Source: Parus major
Taxonomy: Eukaryota > Chordata > Aves > Passeriformes > Paridae
Length of the DNA: 64,000 nt
Direction of reading: 5' to 3'
Assembly (NCBI RefSeq): GCF_001522545.3
Contig: NC_031799.1
Span: forward strand, 36,753,522 to 36,817,521
The notes under the pieces were generated by a model that was not told where the DNA came from, did no database searches, and worked only from the letters and a program-made list of their open reading frames with translations. Numbering within the stretch: the first letter of the stretch is position 1; every line of letters begins with the position of its first letter. The translations under genes were made by a program, and so were the position numbers. Of the stretch, positions 1 to 12,100 are shown piece after piece.

Positions 1-1250
1 AAATCCCTGCAACCATGCCTGTGTTTTATGGCTGTATATAACTAAAAGGCCTGCTTCTGTGATATTAATTCATGCAGTTTCTCTGTGACATGTATATTGT
101 ACATAGTAGAAAGAAGCACTAGAGAAATGCCTCAGATAGATACAGAAAAACCCAAAGGTTTTTCACTACAGTGCATTAGAAATCCAAGCTCTTTTTCTTT
201 ATCCCAGTAGTCTTTGAACTGCCTGACTTGCAGAAGGTATTTACAGCTGAAATGACAGTCCCTGAACACAGCCTAGCATTCCTGGTATCACTGCTGTAAT
301 TGGGGGTTGGGAAACATCCACTATCATCCACCATTTAGCCAGAAAAGTTATGATCCTGCATTTAAAAAAGACTGTGCCTGAGAAACTGAAAAGACAAGAG
401 AGTTAAATGACATAGTAAATGGTCACCAGGAAATGACCAGGAAATTAATATAACATAGAGGCCCTGCTAAGGAGAGAGTTGGACAGCCTGCTGCTATTCC
501 ATCAGGTCATGCAACTGAAAATGTTAGTGAGAAAATTAAACTATTTATCTTTCACTAAGACAGAAGTGAAGAGCAATCTGGGCAGTCTGACCTTCTAATC
601 TGAGTTAAGTCAACACATAAACAATAAAAACGGACTAGTATTTCAAGGAATTTTGTTTTAATGACTGTGGGGATTCAAGTTACCATGGGGTGTTTTCCTG
701 TAATATGATAGAATCCCACTAAATGGTCATTATTTGACTTCTGGTAATGGAGACACCAAAGCCCTCTGTGTGTCCTGTGTTTCTGCTACAAGGGTCCAAA
801 GGCTACTGAGATGGGTTTCACTCATATAGATTTGAATTTGTTTTCTCTTGATAAATGGTAACCTACAGTTTTGTATAATGGGAATGCAATCTGTGATAGC
901 TAATTCATGGCAACTAGCTTCTATGACAGTATGTGAAAGTGAACAGCTGTAAGCTAATAAATATCAAGAATTATTAAATACACTTTTTTTACAAATGTAA
1001 TACTTGCCCATTCCTTACAGATATTTTTTTCTGTTTTGAAGTTCAGTCTCCAGCATAGCACAAATAATGACTTAAATAAGTGGTAAAACAACATACAGAT
1101 GGGAAATCAGGGGAGTGATAAACACAATAAAGTAAATGGCATGACCTAAATTCACCAGAGATATAAACTGAGTAATCTAAGGTTAAGAAATCACCTCTCA
1201 CTGCCCTAAGTAAGTGGTTTCCTTATTAAGAGTGTTGATGTCCCCTGCCT
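1..1250. other. Intergenic, nothing recognised
   Basis: AT-rich sequence with no long reading frame and no repeat I can name. It could be distal flank of the neighbouring gene, but nothing in the sequence supports a specific claim. Confidence 0.6.
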
Positions 1251-1395
1251 TGGTTTGAAAGACAGGTGTCATCTAAAGAAAGCAGGAGCCTCCCTTGGAA
1301 TGGAGAATATGACCCCTTGCTCTCCAAACTATTATAACTTTGAAATGAGGCCCTTTCAGCCGAGGTTTGGGAGCAGGAGTACCAGTTCTTTACTG

Positions 1396-1420
1396 GTGTG
1401 TGTGTGTGTGTGTGTGTGTG
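1396..1420. repeat. (GT)n microsatellite
   Basis: Twenty-five bases of uninterrupted GT repeat at the left border of the CpG-rich region. It generates spurious Val-Cys and Thr-His repeats in the frames that cross it. Confidence 0.97.
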
Positions 1421-1533
1421 AGCAGGCAGACACACAGTGGCGGTGCCGACACAGCAAACGGGAGCAGAGCCCAGCGCAGCTCTTCCCGCTCTTGGGGCGC
1501 TTTCCCCGTCGGGGCGGTTCCGCTCGCAGCCGG

Positions 1534-1546
1534 CAGGGGGCGCTGG
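1534..1546 (+). promoter_or_regulatory. CTCF-like motif 1
   Basis: CAGGGGGCGCTGG matches the core of the vertebrate CTCF consensus (C-A-G-G-G-G-G-C-G-C). It lies inside the CpG island, in the same orientation as a second copy 56 bases downstream. Binding is inferred from the motif only. Confidence 0.6.
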
Positions 1547-1589
1547 TGGCTCCCGGCGGGCCGGGCGGGGCGGTGATTCCCCGCGCCTG

Positions 1590-1601
1590 CAGGGGGCGCT
1601 G
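1590..1601 (+). promoter_or_regulatory. CTCF-like motif 2
   Basis: CAGGGGGCGCTG, the second same-strand CTCF-like core, 56 bases after the first and about 24 bases before the ATG at 1625. Binding is inferred from the motif only. Confidence 0.6.
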
Positions 1602-1624
1602 TGCCGCGGCTCCCTCACGCCGTC

Positions 1625-2283
1625 ATGGCGGGCGGGCTGGCAAAGGTGGGGCCCAGCGGGAGCCTCGGAGCAGCGGCTGCAACGTCAGGGCGAGCTCGCC
1701 TGGGGCAGCAAGCGAGAGGCAGCAGAAACTCTGCACCTGTAACTGGAACCTCAGGGTGTCCCTGCGGGCAGGGGGTGCGGAGCTGCAGTGTGACAAAATC
1801 TGCAGCTGTGGCAGCGGCAGTCCCGCTCCTGAACACAGCCCGGAGAGGCTCCCTTGGAGGGGAAAGGGGCTCAAGGTCCCGGGGTTTTCCCTGAGGCACC
1901 TCGGCAGATGGTGGAAATTCTTTTTTTAGTGCAGTAGTGTGTTAATAAAATCCCAGTGTAATAGCAGCTCTTATAGTACAAGAAGGCAGGAGGAGATGGA
2001 ACCCCGCAGTGGCGGTGAATTCTCCCCACAGCAACTGCAGCCTGTCTCGCCCTCTGAAGCCGACAGGGAAGGAGCAGTGCCCAAGCCCTTCCCCCAGCCC
2101 AAATCTCCAGGTATCTCTGCTGCTCCAGGAGAAAACCCTCAGATGAGAGAAGTGCAGGCGGGTGTCATCGTCCTCCTGAGCATGGCAGCTTCTTTCGTCT
2201 CCCTAAGTACCAACTGTTACGGTTTCTTAGTGAGAGATGGGACAAAATTCCATGACAGAAGAAAGCAAAAGGAAAAACCCTAA
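1625..2283 (+). CDS. Possible small two-exon gene in the CpG island, product unknown
   Basis: An ATG at 1625 opens MAGGLAK, which ends at a GT donor (AAG|GTGGGG, exon end 1645). A candidate acceptor AG at 1988-1989 would join in frame to EEMEPRSGGEFSPQQLQ and run to a stop at 2281-2283, about 105 residues in total. The second exon is rich in Pro, Ser, Gln and Glu at first. It then has a hydrophobic stretch, VQAGVIVLLSMAASFVSLS, that could span a membrane, and ends basic (HDRRKQKEKP). I recognise no family. The acceptor lacks a good pyrimidine tract. A CAG|GTATCT donor-like site at 2110 means the hydrophobic part could be intronic. Alternatives are a non-coding first exon of an unknown transcript, or chance. 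Confidence 0.25.
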
Positions 2284-2399
2284 GCCCCAAGACCCTCCCA
2301 TCTTTTAGAAATGTTAAATAGGATTTGGCACTATAATCCAGCCACCCCCAGTCTTTTTTAATGCATGCTGGCATCCATGGATATGATCTCAACAAATCT

Positions 2400-3540
2400 A
2401 GGCCCTTTTCAACTAGATCAGTTGGTCAGGCCCCTAATTACCAACCTGACCTTGAATGTTGCCAGGCATGAGATATCTACTATCTCTCTGGACAACCAGT
2501 GCCAATGTTTTATCATCCTCATCATAAAAACTAATTATATCTAACATAGATTGACCCTCTTTCAGTTTTAAACTATCATCCCTTGTCCTATCACAGCAGA
2601 TTCTACTGAAAGTTTTGTCCCCATGTTACTTGTAGGCCTCTTTCAGTTATTGACAGGCTGCAATGAGGTCTCTCTGGAGCTGTCTCTTCCCCTGGCTGAA
2701 CAGCCTGAGCTCTCTCAGTCTGTCTTCATAGGAGACATGCTTCAGCCCTCAATCCTTTGGTAGATCTGCTATGGACCTGATCTAACAGGTTCATGTCTTT
2801 CCTGTGCTGAGGACCCCAGAGCTAGACAAACAATCATGATGGATCTCATCACAGTGGATCAGAAAGGCAGAATAATGCAACCTGCTGGCCACTCGTCTTT
2901 TGATGCAGCCAAAGATACAACTGGTTTTCTGGCCTGAAGGTGCACATTGTCAGATCATGTCCACCTTTTCACTCACCAGCACACCCATGTCCTTTTTTGC
3001 AGAGCTGCTCTCAAGGAGTTCTTCTCCCAGTCTATATTTATGTCTGGTGCTGCCCCAACCCAGGTGCAGCACCTTACTCTCAGCCCTGATAAATCTCAGG
3101 AGTTTCTCGTAGGCTCACTTCTTGAGCTTGGCCAAGTCCCTCTGGATGGCATCCTGTCCCCAGGAATGTCAGCTGCACAACTCTGCTTGATGTTATCTGC
3201 AAATTTGCTAGGAGTGCACTTGATCCCTTTGTCTGTGTCATTGATACAGACATTAAACATCACTGTTCCCAATACAAACCCCTGAGGGACCCCACTTATC
3301 ACTGATCTCCATCCATTGAGCCCCTGACCTCTAGACACAACCATCCAACCAATTTCCCGTTCACTAAAGAGGCTATCCATCAAAGCCATATCTCTTCATT
3401 TAGGGAGAAGGGTACTATGGAAAACCATATCAAAAGCTGTACAGAAATACAGATGAATGATATTAATGGCTTTTCCCTTGCTCACTGATGTAGTCATTCC
3501 ATAATAGGTTTGCTTTCCACAATGAAGTCCTCCTTTCAGT
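2400..3540 (-). mobile_element. CR1 LINE fragment, 5'-truncated
   Basis: Antisense CR1. On the minus strand a decayed reverse-transcriptase segment reads GVPQGFVLGTVMFNVCIND and FADNIKQS, matching CR1 ORF2 VPQG and FADD-type motifs, and is followed by the CR1 3' region. The FADD box has become FADN and the frame is broken, so it is inactive. The 3' end is at the low-coordinate side. Confidence 0.9.
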
Positions 3541-6500
3541 TGCCCACAGCCAGTGTTCTGCACCCCAGTGCAGTACTCCTAGATTTCTAGTGCTGTGGGA
3601 ATGGGCAGGTAGCAGTGAACCACTTATCCATGTCATCCCAGGAACGAGCTCCTCTCTTTCTTACACAACTTGCCCAGAAAATAAGGCTGGATAGTTTTCT
3701 AAAAAGTGTGAACCACAGGAACAGTAACAAGTGTCCTTATTTCAGTGAGAGCTCACTGTCAGACTGTTGCAATGCCCTGGAAAATACCTTCCCTCACACT
3801 GTTCCTGAATCTGTCTTCTCTGCCTCTAAAAGCCTAGCACTTATAATACCTCAAAACCATGCCGTCTAATCTGTGCATGCCACCCAAAACACAGCTCACA
3901 CACCTTGTCACTGCTGCCACTTGGGACAAAACAATGTACGGTGCTAATCACAGCTGTCGGGCTTGGACACACAGCATGGGTCATGACTTGGAGACCAGGG
4001 AGTCCCAGCAAGAGCTCTGGCAGCTTCATGTCGGGAGCAAAGAAGGTATGATGTGAGTGTAGGAGACTAGCATCCTTTGGGTCTAAAGAGAAATTCTCAT
4101 GTGCACTCAAGTGATTTTGCACTCAAGGTGGATTATGGGTCTTCACCACCACAGCCAACACAAACAAAGGAAGAGCATCTCTACAAAATGAGCTATGCTA
4201 AAGTGTTGCCAGGGGTTGGCAGGAGGGAATTCAGGGGTGGTTTCCTTGAGTATAGCTCAGGGACATGCCCAGCATGGATTGTTCCAGACAGTGCTAAAAT
4301 GGCACCCCCTCTGGCCAGAGGTGAGTGGTCCATCAGTCCAGCTAGTAGTGCCTTTAGAGAAAATATGGGTAAAAAGCATCTCTCATACTAGTTTTGAGAG
4401 AGGAGAGTGAGAAAAACATGACAGCAACAGCCCTGCAGACACCAAAGTCAGTGCAGAAGGAGAGGGAAGGGGTGGTCCAGATGGTGGAGCAGAGGCTACC
4501 CTGGGTGAAGACCACAGAGAAGGAGATGTCAACCCATCACAGCAAATATTTATTCCTTGACTGAACCACCAGAAAAATACTGTTGGTGTTTAGATACATG
4601 GGGGGTAAAACACCTGTTTTCTTTGTTCAGAGAAGCCCATTGACACCTTCCAACTGCCTTTGAGAAATATATTGCAAAAGTGGCAGTCTGGAAAGATTCT
4701 AACTTGGCTAAACCTACAACATCCTGTACTAGCCTCTAGATTTTTTACCATACAAGGAACCATTAGAGTAATTTCCTACTTTTTCTTATATAGAGTAATT
4801 TCTTATGTAGAGTAATTTCTCACCTTTCCTTCTTTTGCCACAGCAGGAATCCAGGACTATATTACATTGAAAGAGTGTGTATTTTATGTTATACAGTGAT
4901 GAAAGTCAAATGCTTCTGTTTTTCTACTGCTCATCTGAATAACATTAAGATAGACAATTTAAGTGATCATCATAAATTTGAGAAAATAATCCTTTTTTTT
5001 CAAAAACACTGGAAAGTATCCTTAGTCGTAGCAGTTTATATCTAACTTTTCTTACAGAAAGCTGTGCTGAAATTACTACAGCAATTACCTCAGCAAGAGT
5101 ACACCACTACCTAATCAGAACCAGGCAATATAACACAGTTAGTTCAAACAGTAGTCCTCTGTTTCCAGTGTATTCTGCAAGCCCACATCAGTGTACATGT
5201 TGCTGTGGAAATGCAGAAGTCCTGCTAATGCTAAAAATATTTACCTCATCCCACTTACCCTCTCAGAGATTCATGCAGCTGCTTATGGGGTAGATGTGTT
5301 GTATGTATCATTGACCACATGAGCTGTGGTTTATTAGATTCTCCCAAGGGTCCTTGTGGGCCAGATTACATCTCCCATGAAGTCTGCAGTCAGACAGAAG
5401 TGGACTGTTAGCTGGGAGGATGACAGTGCATCAGGAGAAATGAGCAGAGCAATAGTCACTAGCAACAGCTTGCCACAGTAGGGGGATTCATCCTAATTTA
5501 CTTAATAAAAATATTTGGGGTTGTTTGAACAAAACAAAATATTTCAAAGCCATTTGGGCTGACCTTATGTAAAATATGAACATGTCATATCTGAGACAAA
5601 GGGAGAACTTCCTGATGCGATGCAATTTTTCAGAAACTTCACTTCACATTGTAGAACTATTTTAAAAATCCTGACTAGCTTCTTTGGCCAAAAGGAGTCT
5701 GTCCTTTTTTCACTCATGAGTGTATTTCAAATGCTATAAACATGGACTTTTACTAGGAAGATAACATCACGTTAAAATTCTAATTAAAGCAAACAAGAGC
5801 TGAAAGTGCTTAGAGTAGGCCTTTTTATTCTAGATTAGCCAAGTCATCAATTTAAAACAGGAACAGGCCAAATAAATATGACAAAATAGAAATGAAAAAA
5901 TGTCTTTTAGATACACTCTGCCATTTATTCAAAGCAGACCAAGCAGAACACCTGGCTCCTTAATATAGAACAGTAGTTGGGTCAGGTCCATTAAGGGAAA
6001 TTGATTTCAGCAGAGATGATCTTGGGAAAAAAAAGTAATTTCCAAAAGAAGTCATATGGAATCACTTGCTGTTCCCTCCTCTTCTTTTTCAAATCTGCTC
6101 CAGGGAAATAATTTCAGGAGCATTCAAACATAGTTTTAAATGTAGCTTCCTTGTGTCTGCTTCCAACAGAATTCTTCATGATCTACTTCTGATTAAAGGA
6201 TCTGTTCCCATCAGGTTTATACAAACATCACATTTTACAGTTGCCATATTCCAGTTCCAATTCCTTCAGCTACTGTTGGTCTCCTTATTATTCTTCACCT
6301 CCTGTAAAAGAAATCACTGCTTCACATGAATCACACATTTAATGTCCAAATTCAGCTAAAACAATTGCTGCAGAAGGAATGAAAAATGAAGATCTCAAAG
6401 TTATTTGATTTTATTATTAATTAGTTATTTGCTTTTAATTAGTTAGTCTGGTTCTGTGACACAATTAAAAGCTTTTCCCCATTCATTAACGTTCACACTA

Positions 6501-6880
6501 CTGCAGAATTCAGTTTCAGTTTCAGTGGCTGGTAAAGAGTCCAGCATCTTGTGAGGTCAAATATTTTCTTGATCACATAGGCAGAGATGAATTTGGGTAG
6601 GAAACCAAAAGTGCAAGTTGGGTGATAAAACTCCTGCCTTGACAGGAAAACAGAACCTTCAGCAGAATCAGACTGATCTCTGCCATGACATTTCAAGAGA
6701 TCCAAATTCACATCTTAGAATTGCATGGGTGTTGTGTAGCCACCTTAAATGAATCATTATTCTGTAAACACAAGAGAAATTAAATGGCTTTCTTCACCTT
6801 TTTTGTGCCTTGCCTTCTTGTCTGTCTTGCTTTGTGCACCATATGCTTCTTAGGAAGGACAAATCTAATTTCCCAGAAAG
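3541..6880. other. Intergenic, no gene recognised
   Basis: Mixed-composition sequence. The part at 3600-4560 is less AT-rich and may contain degraded repeat, but I cannot name a family. The reading frames here are short and show no domain. Confidence 0.5.
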
Positions 6881-6884
6881 TTTC

Positions 6885-7045
6885 TGAGAATGGTTAAGGT
6901 TGGAAGGAACTACTGGAGCTCCAACCTTGAGCTCAAACAGGGCTATCTACAGCAGGTTTCCAGGTCCATATCCAGAGAGTTTCTGAAGATCTCCAAGGAA
7001 GAAGATTCTACCACCTTTCTGAGAAACCTATGCCAGGGAAAAGTC
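6885..7045 (-). mobile_element. CR1 3'-end fragment
   Basis: Begins with the antisense CR1 terminus (GGTTAAGGTTGGAAGGAAC-type) and continues through the diagnostic CAGCAGGTTTCCAGGTCC and TCTCCAAGGAAGAAGATTC segments, seen in avian CR1 as 'gagcaggttgcccaggact' and 'atctccaaggaaggagactcc'. About 160 bases, degraded. Confidence 0.75.
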
Positions 7046-7833
7046 AGAGTATATACAAATTTTAGAAATGTTTTCTAAGCTTCTTAAGTAAGCTTATAGA
7101 AAATTTATGCATTGCCTAGCACAAAGAGCCATCTCCTTGTCTGGTGGACAAGTAATGGCTATCTAAAATAAAGAATAAGAACAGCACTAGGGTTTGCAAT
7201 CATGGCAGTGTTGGGGAATATAGAAACAAGTAACATCAGTACAAGCTTATGCATGTAATTGTATTGTCACACATAAGGATTTACAGTGTTTTTCTGCTTA
7301 ACAGTATTTGAACCACTTCAGTTGCTCCTCAACAGCTGGTCAGCAGTAGGATGCAGGGTTCAGTGCATGCCTAATGAAGAAGGGCTTGAAAATCACTATT
7401 CTAACACTGTCCAAGGAAACATACCTATTACTGATATGAGATGGCGCATATTAAGTTTTACTGCTGTAAAACATGCAGATCGTGTGTTGTCTCAGACAAA
7501 GCCATTCTAGCTTCAAATATGGCAGAAAATCAAGGTGGTTTTTGGCCAGGCAGAGGTCAGCAGGAATATAACTGTTCTGTTGGAAGTCTGGGGTCTAGGG
7601 TTGTGCTCTGAGCATCAGTGGAAAAGTCACCTTTTCTCTCTAAGCATGCTTCCTTCACGTAGTGCCTATTTGGATTGCAGGTAATGTGGGGCTAGGTTTG
7701 CATCACAGTCCAGATGGTAGCTTTTAGTAATAGTTTGGGCTGCAGTCTTTCCTTTATAATTCAAATAGGGATTTTGCATTAAATTATTCACAAAGTCTTT
7801 TTCTAAAGACTGAGACTTTGGGTTTCAGAGATG
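7046..7833. other. Intergenic, nothing recognised
   Basis: Unique-looking sequence between two CR1 fragments; no coding signal seen. Confidence 0.5.
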
Positions 7834-7875
7834 AAGGGGAAGGGGAAGGGGAAGGGGAAGGGGAAGGGGAAGGGG
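7834..7875. repeat. (AAGGGG)7 microsatellite
   Basis: Seven perfect hexamer units abut the 3' terminus of the adjacent CR1. The last unit merges into the CR1 sequence AAGGGGCCACAGTGGGTCAT, so the array probably expanded from the CR1 end. Confidence 0.97.
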
Positions 7876-9100
7876 CCACAGTGGGTCATCTTGTCCAACC
7901 TTCCTACTCAAGCCAGGCTTGAGATAAGATGTGGGCACAAAATTGTGTCCACGCAATTCTTGCATTTCTCCAGTGAAGGAGAATCCCAAAACTCTCTGGA
8001 CAATCTGATCCAGTGCTCCATCATTCACATGGTAAAGTTCTTCCTCATATTCAGGTGGAACTTACTGGGCACCAGTTTCTGCCTATTTCCTTTTGTCCTA
8101 TTGCTTGGCACCACAAAGAGCCTGGCTCCATCCTCTTGATACCGCCCCTTCAGATATTTCCAGATATTGATGAGGTCCTCTCTCAGTCATCTCTGCTCAA
8201 GGCTGAATAGGGCCAGCTCCCTCAGCCTTTCCTTACAGAAGAGTTGTTCCAATCCCTTAATCATCTTTGTCCACTGGATTCTCTCCAGGGACTCCACATC
8301 TCTCTTGTTCTGAGGAGCCCAGAAGTGGACACAGTACTCCAGCTGTGCCTCACCTGGGCTGAGTAGAAGGACAGGATCACCCCCCTCACCCTGCTGGCAG
8401 TGCTCTTCCTAATGCACCCCAGGCCACCATTGGCCTTCTTGGCCACCAGGTCACACTGCTGGCTCATGAACAGCTTGTTGTCCACCAGGAGCCCCAGGTC
8501 CTTCTCCTCAGAGCTGCTTTCCAGCAGATCTGCCCCAGCCTGTGCTGGTGTCTGGGGTTATTTCTCCCTACTTCAGGCCCCTGCATTTGCCTTTACCAAA
8601 TTTCAGAAGGTTCATCTCTGCCCATCTCTCTATCTTCCCTCTACTGAGGCCTTTCTGAAGGGTTGCACAGCACTCTGGGGTATTGGCCACTGTTCCCAGC
8701 TTTGTGCTATCAGTGACCTGTTGAGGAGGCATCTGTCATTTTCTCCAAATCACTGATGAAGAAGTTAAACAACATTGAGCCCAGTACTGTCTCTTGGGGG
8801 GCATCACTGGAGACAGGCCTCCAAACAGACTCTGTGCCACTCATTACAACCCTCCGGGATCTACTGTTCTGCCGGTTCTCAATCCATCTCATTGTCCAGT
8901 CATTTAACTCATACTTCCTGAGTTTGTATATGGGGATGTTGTTGCTGAAGTCCAGGTAAATGATATTCACTGCTCTCTCTTTTACCATAGTGGTTGTTGT
9001 TCCATTATACAAGACAATCAGGTTGTTCTACTGTATTTTATCTTTAGTGAATACATGCTGACTACTCCTGATCACCTTCTTGTGTTCTATGTTTTGCCTC
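7876..9100 (-). mobile_element. CR1 LINE fragment, 5'-truncated
   Basis: Antisense CR1 of about 1.2 kb. It includes the diagnostic 3' region (CTCAGCCTTTCCTTACAGAAG, CCAGCTGTGCCTCACC, CCACCAGGAGCCCCAGGTCC) and, further out, decayed reverse-transcriptase code on the minus strand (SDAPQETVLGSMLFNFFISD). The reading frames are broken. The 5' end fades out near the CTTCTTGTGTTCTATG segment at about 9090. Confidence 0.92.
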
Positions 9101-12100
9101 AACAAAAATAATCAATAGACAAATACACATCCTTCGATTTCTATTTTTTGTGTAGTGGGAAGAAAATCTGATATAAACTTAAAGATTGCATTCAATTAGC
9201 TAGTGTGGGGTTAACTTGCTGTGAACAGCCCCTCTCCAGCTGTCAATAATATCTAAGTAAGTGTCTGTATCTTTTTGTCTGTGTGTATACCACTGAACAG
9301 CTGCAAAGAACACAAGTGTCATGTTAAACACAAATCATTTAATCAGTTTTTATGCCCATAATGCCCATAAGTAGTATGATCAGAAGCATTATTGCAAATG
9401 GTGGAAAACTTTTGCTGTGCAGTGGCTTTTTGCTAAGCATAACAAAACTCCTGAAAACTAGTGTTGAAAGAACATTTGTGTGTTGATTTTTTGGGGCCTT
9501 GGATTTTTGGGGATTTTGGGTTGCGTTGTTGCTTTTTTTTGTTTGTTTGTTTTGGGTTTTTTTCTGTTTATTATCTTGATCCTAAGCTGCTGAATATGAA
9601 AGAAATGCAACAGATCACATAAACTTATACCATGTAAATACTTGAGAGATAGGATAAGTACTGGAAAAGTATATTGGCAAAGGTGAAGTTCTCAGTTCCA
9701 TAATCTTCCACATGAGCGATGCATTCTGAACCATGTGACCTTCTGACACCATTTCCTAAGGAACTTTGTAATTCTGTCCAAACTGTTTCCAAGACATCCA
9801 TACTTACCACACACTATCAAATAAAGATGCCTCATATATATAATCAATACTTAAGAAACTTTCACGTTTTGTTAAACTAGTATAAATCAACAGAAGAATT
9901 CAATCAATGAAGCTACTTACTTACATCAGATTATCCATTGTTAGCATATATATCCCATGACTGTTTATAACTGTATTTTTACAAAGGTAAAAGAAAATTT
10001 TCAGAGAGTGAACCTTTCTCCTGCCATTGTACATTTTATATATATTGCCCTTCTACTAAATTGCCAGGGTACGTATGCCAAAAAATAAATAAATAAAGAA
10101 GACAGTGAATATTTTATATCCTTGGAGCTCTGTTTTGCAGTCACAGAAAAGCTGTAGAAGGAAAAAGTTGTTTTAAGAAGAAAACAACACTAGAGTCTAC
10201 ATTTTTATCAGAAAAATGTTGGCAACATATTCAGCAGAGTTCTCTGGAAATATTTAACTGTTGCCTGTCTTTTTTCAGCATAAGCACTAAAAAGAAAGGT
10301 ACCTTTTAATATTTTGGTTTGGGTTACTTGTTCTTTATTTAGAAAATGACCTGACACAAAGTGGAAAATCATCTAAACAGTTGATGGCAGATATCAATCC
10401 AGATAGATAGGTTCAAATTAAGGAGGCATAATTTATATTGACACTTAGCAGGATGAGAGCATAGACAGGGAAAAACCACAAAGACACAGTTTTTAGAGTG
10501 TTCAGGCAATCTGTTTGTATTAGTACTAATGTGATGACTTTCTTTCTACTTCTCCAAGCAGAGAAGTATTTCCTATGAAATATGCTGTAACTATCATAAG
10601 AAATATCTTCTTTCAAGTTTGATTTACTAAGTCCAAATCTACTGTACTTCTCAGAATACAGAGTTTTACATAAAAATTTAGAGTGCAGGCTGGGGGGATG
10701 GTTTCAGCCTTTTAAATCAGTGCTGAGGAAGGAGATCATCACTGGTTTAACCTATGACAGCACCTTAATATGTGGCATAGCAATGCTGAATTTTAACCTA
10801 GTCTGGGAGCTATATTCCATTTTTAGATACAGGCATTGGTCTCCAAATGACTTTGGGGGTTGTACTTGCATCCAAGGGCGGGTTTTGACTTTTATACATT
10901 TTTATTTTTTTTCATATAAAATCCAAATCAGATAAACTGTATTTCTGTGGTTTGAAGGGAGAGAATTATATCACCTTTATGCTAAAATTAGACATTTTGT
11001 TTGTATATCATAGAGGTCAACTCTCTATCATTAAGTAATCAGTAATTAACAAGTAATGGAATAACCAGTTAAAGACCCGAACCTTCCTGTAAACCTACAA
11101 ACACCTTCTTACCTTTATTCAGGTAATTGTAATACAAGTGACCTTGTGCTTATGTTTTGGTAAAGGTCAGGGACAGAGTTAAAATAGTAGGAAGAGACTT
11201 TGTGGAACCATTGGCAGGAGTTTGAACCTTGTGTATTTTTAATAAGGATTTTAATCAGCCATCCAGACAAGAACAAAGTATATGAACTTCACTGGAAAGT
11301 TGGGAAATCATGATTGAAAACATTGCTATGGTCAGAATTACTAAAATGATGGCTTTCAAATGTTCATTTTTGCTAAATCCCAGAAATCCTTTGTTGAAAC
11401 TATCAGTAGTGTTTATTATATTCATTAAGTCCTTTCTTAGAATCAGAAATTCAGTCTTTGGCTTCATGTGGCCTTGGTACTACCAGATGTTCACATAAAA
11501 ACCTCAGGACCCATTTGCACATTTTTTGTTTGTTTAGGGCTCTTCCTCCTTCCTCCCATCTCACATTTCAGCACAGGGTAACAATTTTTTTTCTCCTCAA
11601 CCTTTCACACACAATTCAACCTCAGGCAAAACCCATGCAGACAGCTTTGCTTCAGGCTGGTAGAAGAAGGAAAAAGCTAGGAGTGAGTCATGACAGAAAC
11701 ATGTGGATGACTGGCGGGAGTGCTCTGAATAGGGTTATAGATCAAGCCTCCCTAGTGCTTTTCCACTGTAGATCTCATAGAAGTTCACAGATGTTAAAAA
11801 CAATTATTCATGCTGAAGAACTTGACACACATTAAATGTACATTAGATGTCTTTCCCAAGACCTCATAGTAAGCTTTACAAAGAGTTGAAGTCAGGCCAT
11901 ATGAATTCCAGTGCCAGGCATTTTTCTCCAGTATGTCATAGCCCTTCAAAACATTGTTGATTACTGCTTTTGAGCAGAATAAATATTGTGTATTAGGGAG
12001 TACAGCATCCAAGTCTCCTGAAGTCAGTTCTGAAAGCCTTGTAATGCTATGCTTAAATAAGTAGCAAAGCTTGTGAATACCCTAGAGCAGGTAAATGTTG

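Larger units (their letters stand above)
1430..1900. promoter_or_regulatory. CpG-island-like region
   Basis: About 470 bases of sharply higher G+C with many CpG dinucleotides, in otherwise AT-rich DNA. It includes GC-box-like GGGCGGGG and GGGGCGG stretches around 1510-1570. Unmethylated islands of this kind usually mark promoters. No annotated neighbour is visible on the left, so the transcript it would serve is unknown; the short ORF starting at 1625 is one candidate. Confidence 0.65.

Noticed and set aside
1226..1618. 130-codon minus-strand frame across the CpG island and GT repeat
   Set aside because: It owes its length to high G+C and the GT repeat (Thr-His run), and shows no domain or splice context.
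3096..3389. Protein-like frame with VPQG and FAD motifs
   Set aside because: It is decayed CR1 reverse transcriptase, not a host gene.
8710..9012. 100-codon minus-strand frame
   Set aside because: Also CR1 ORF2 remnant, listed under the CR1 element.
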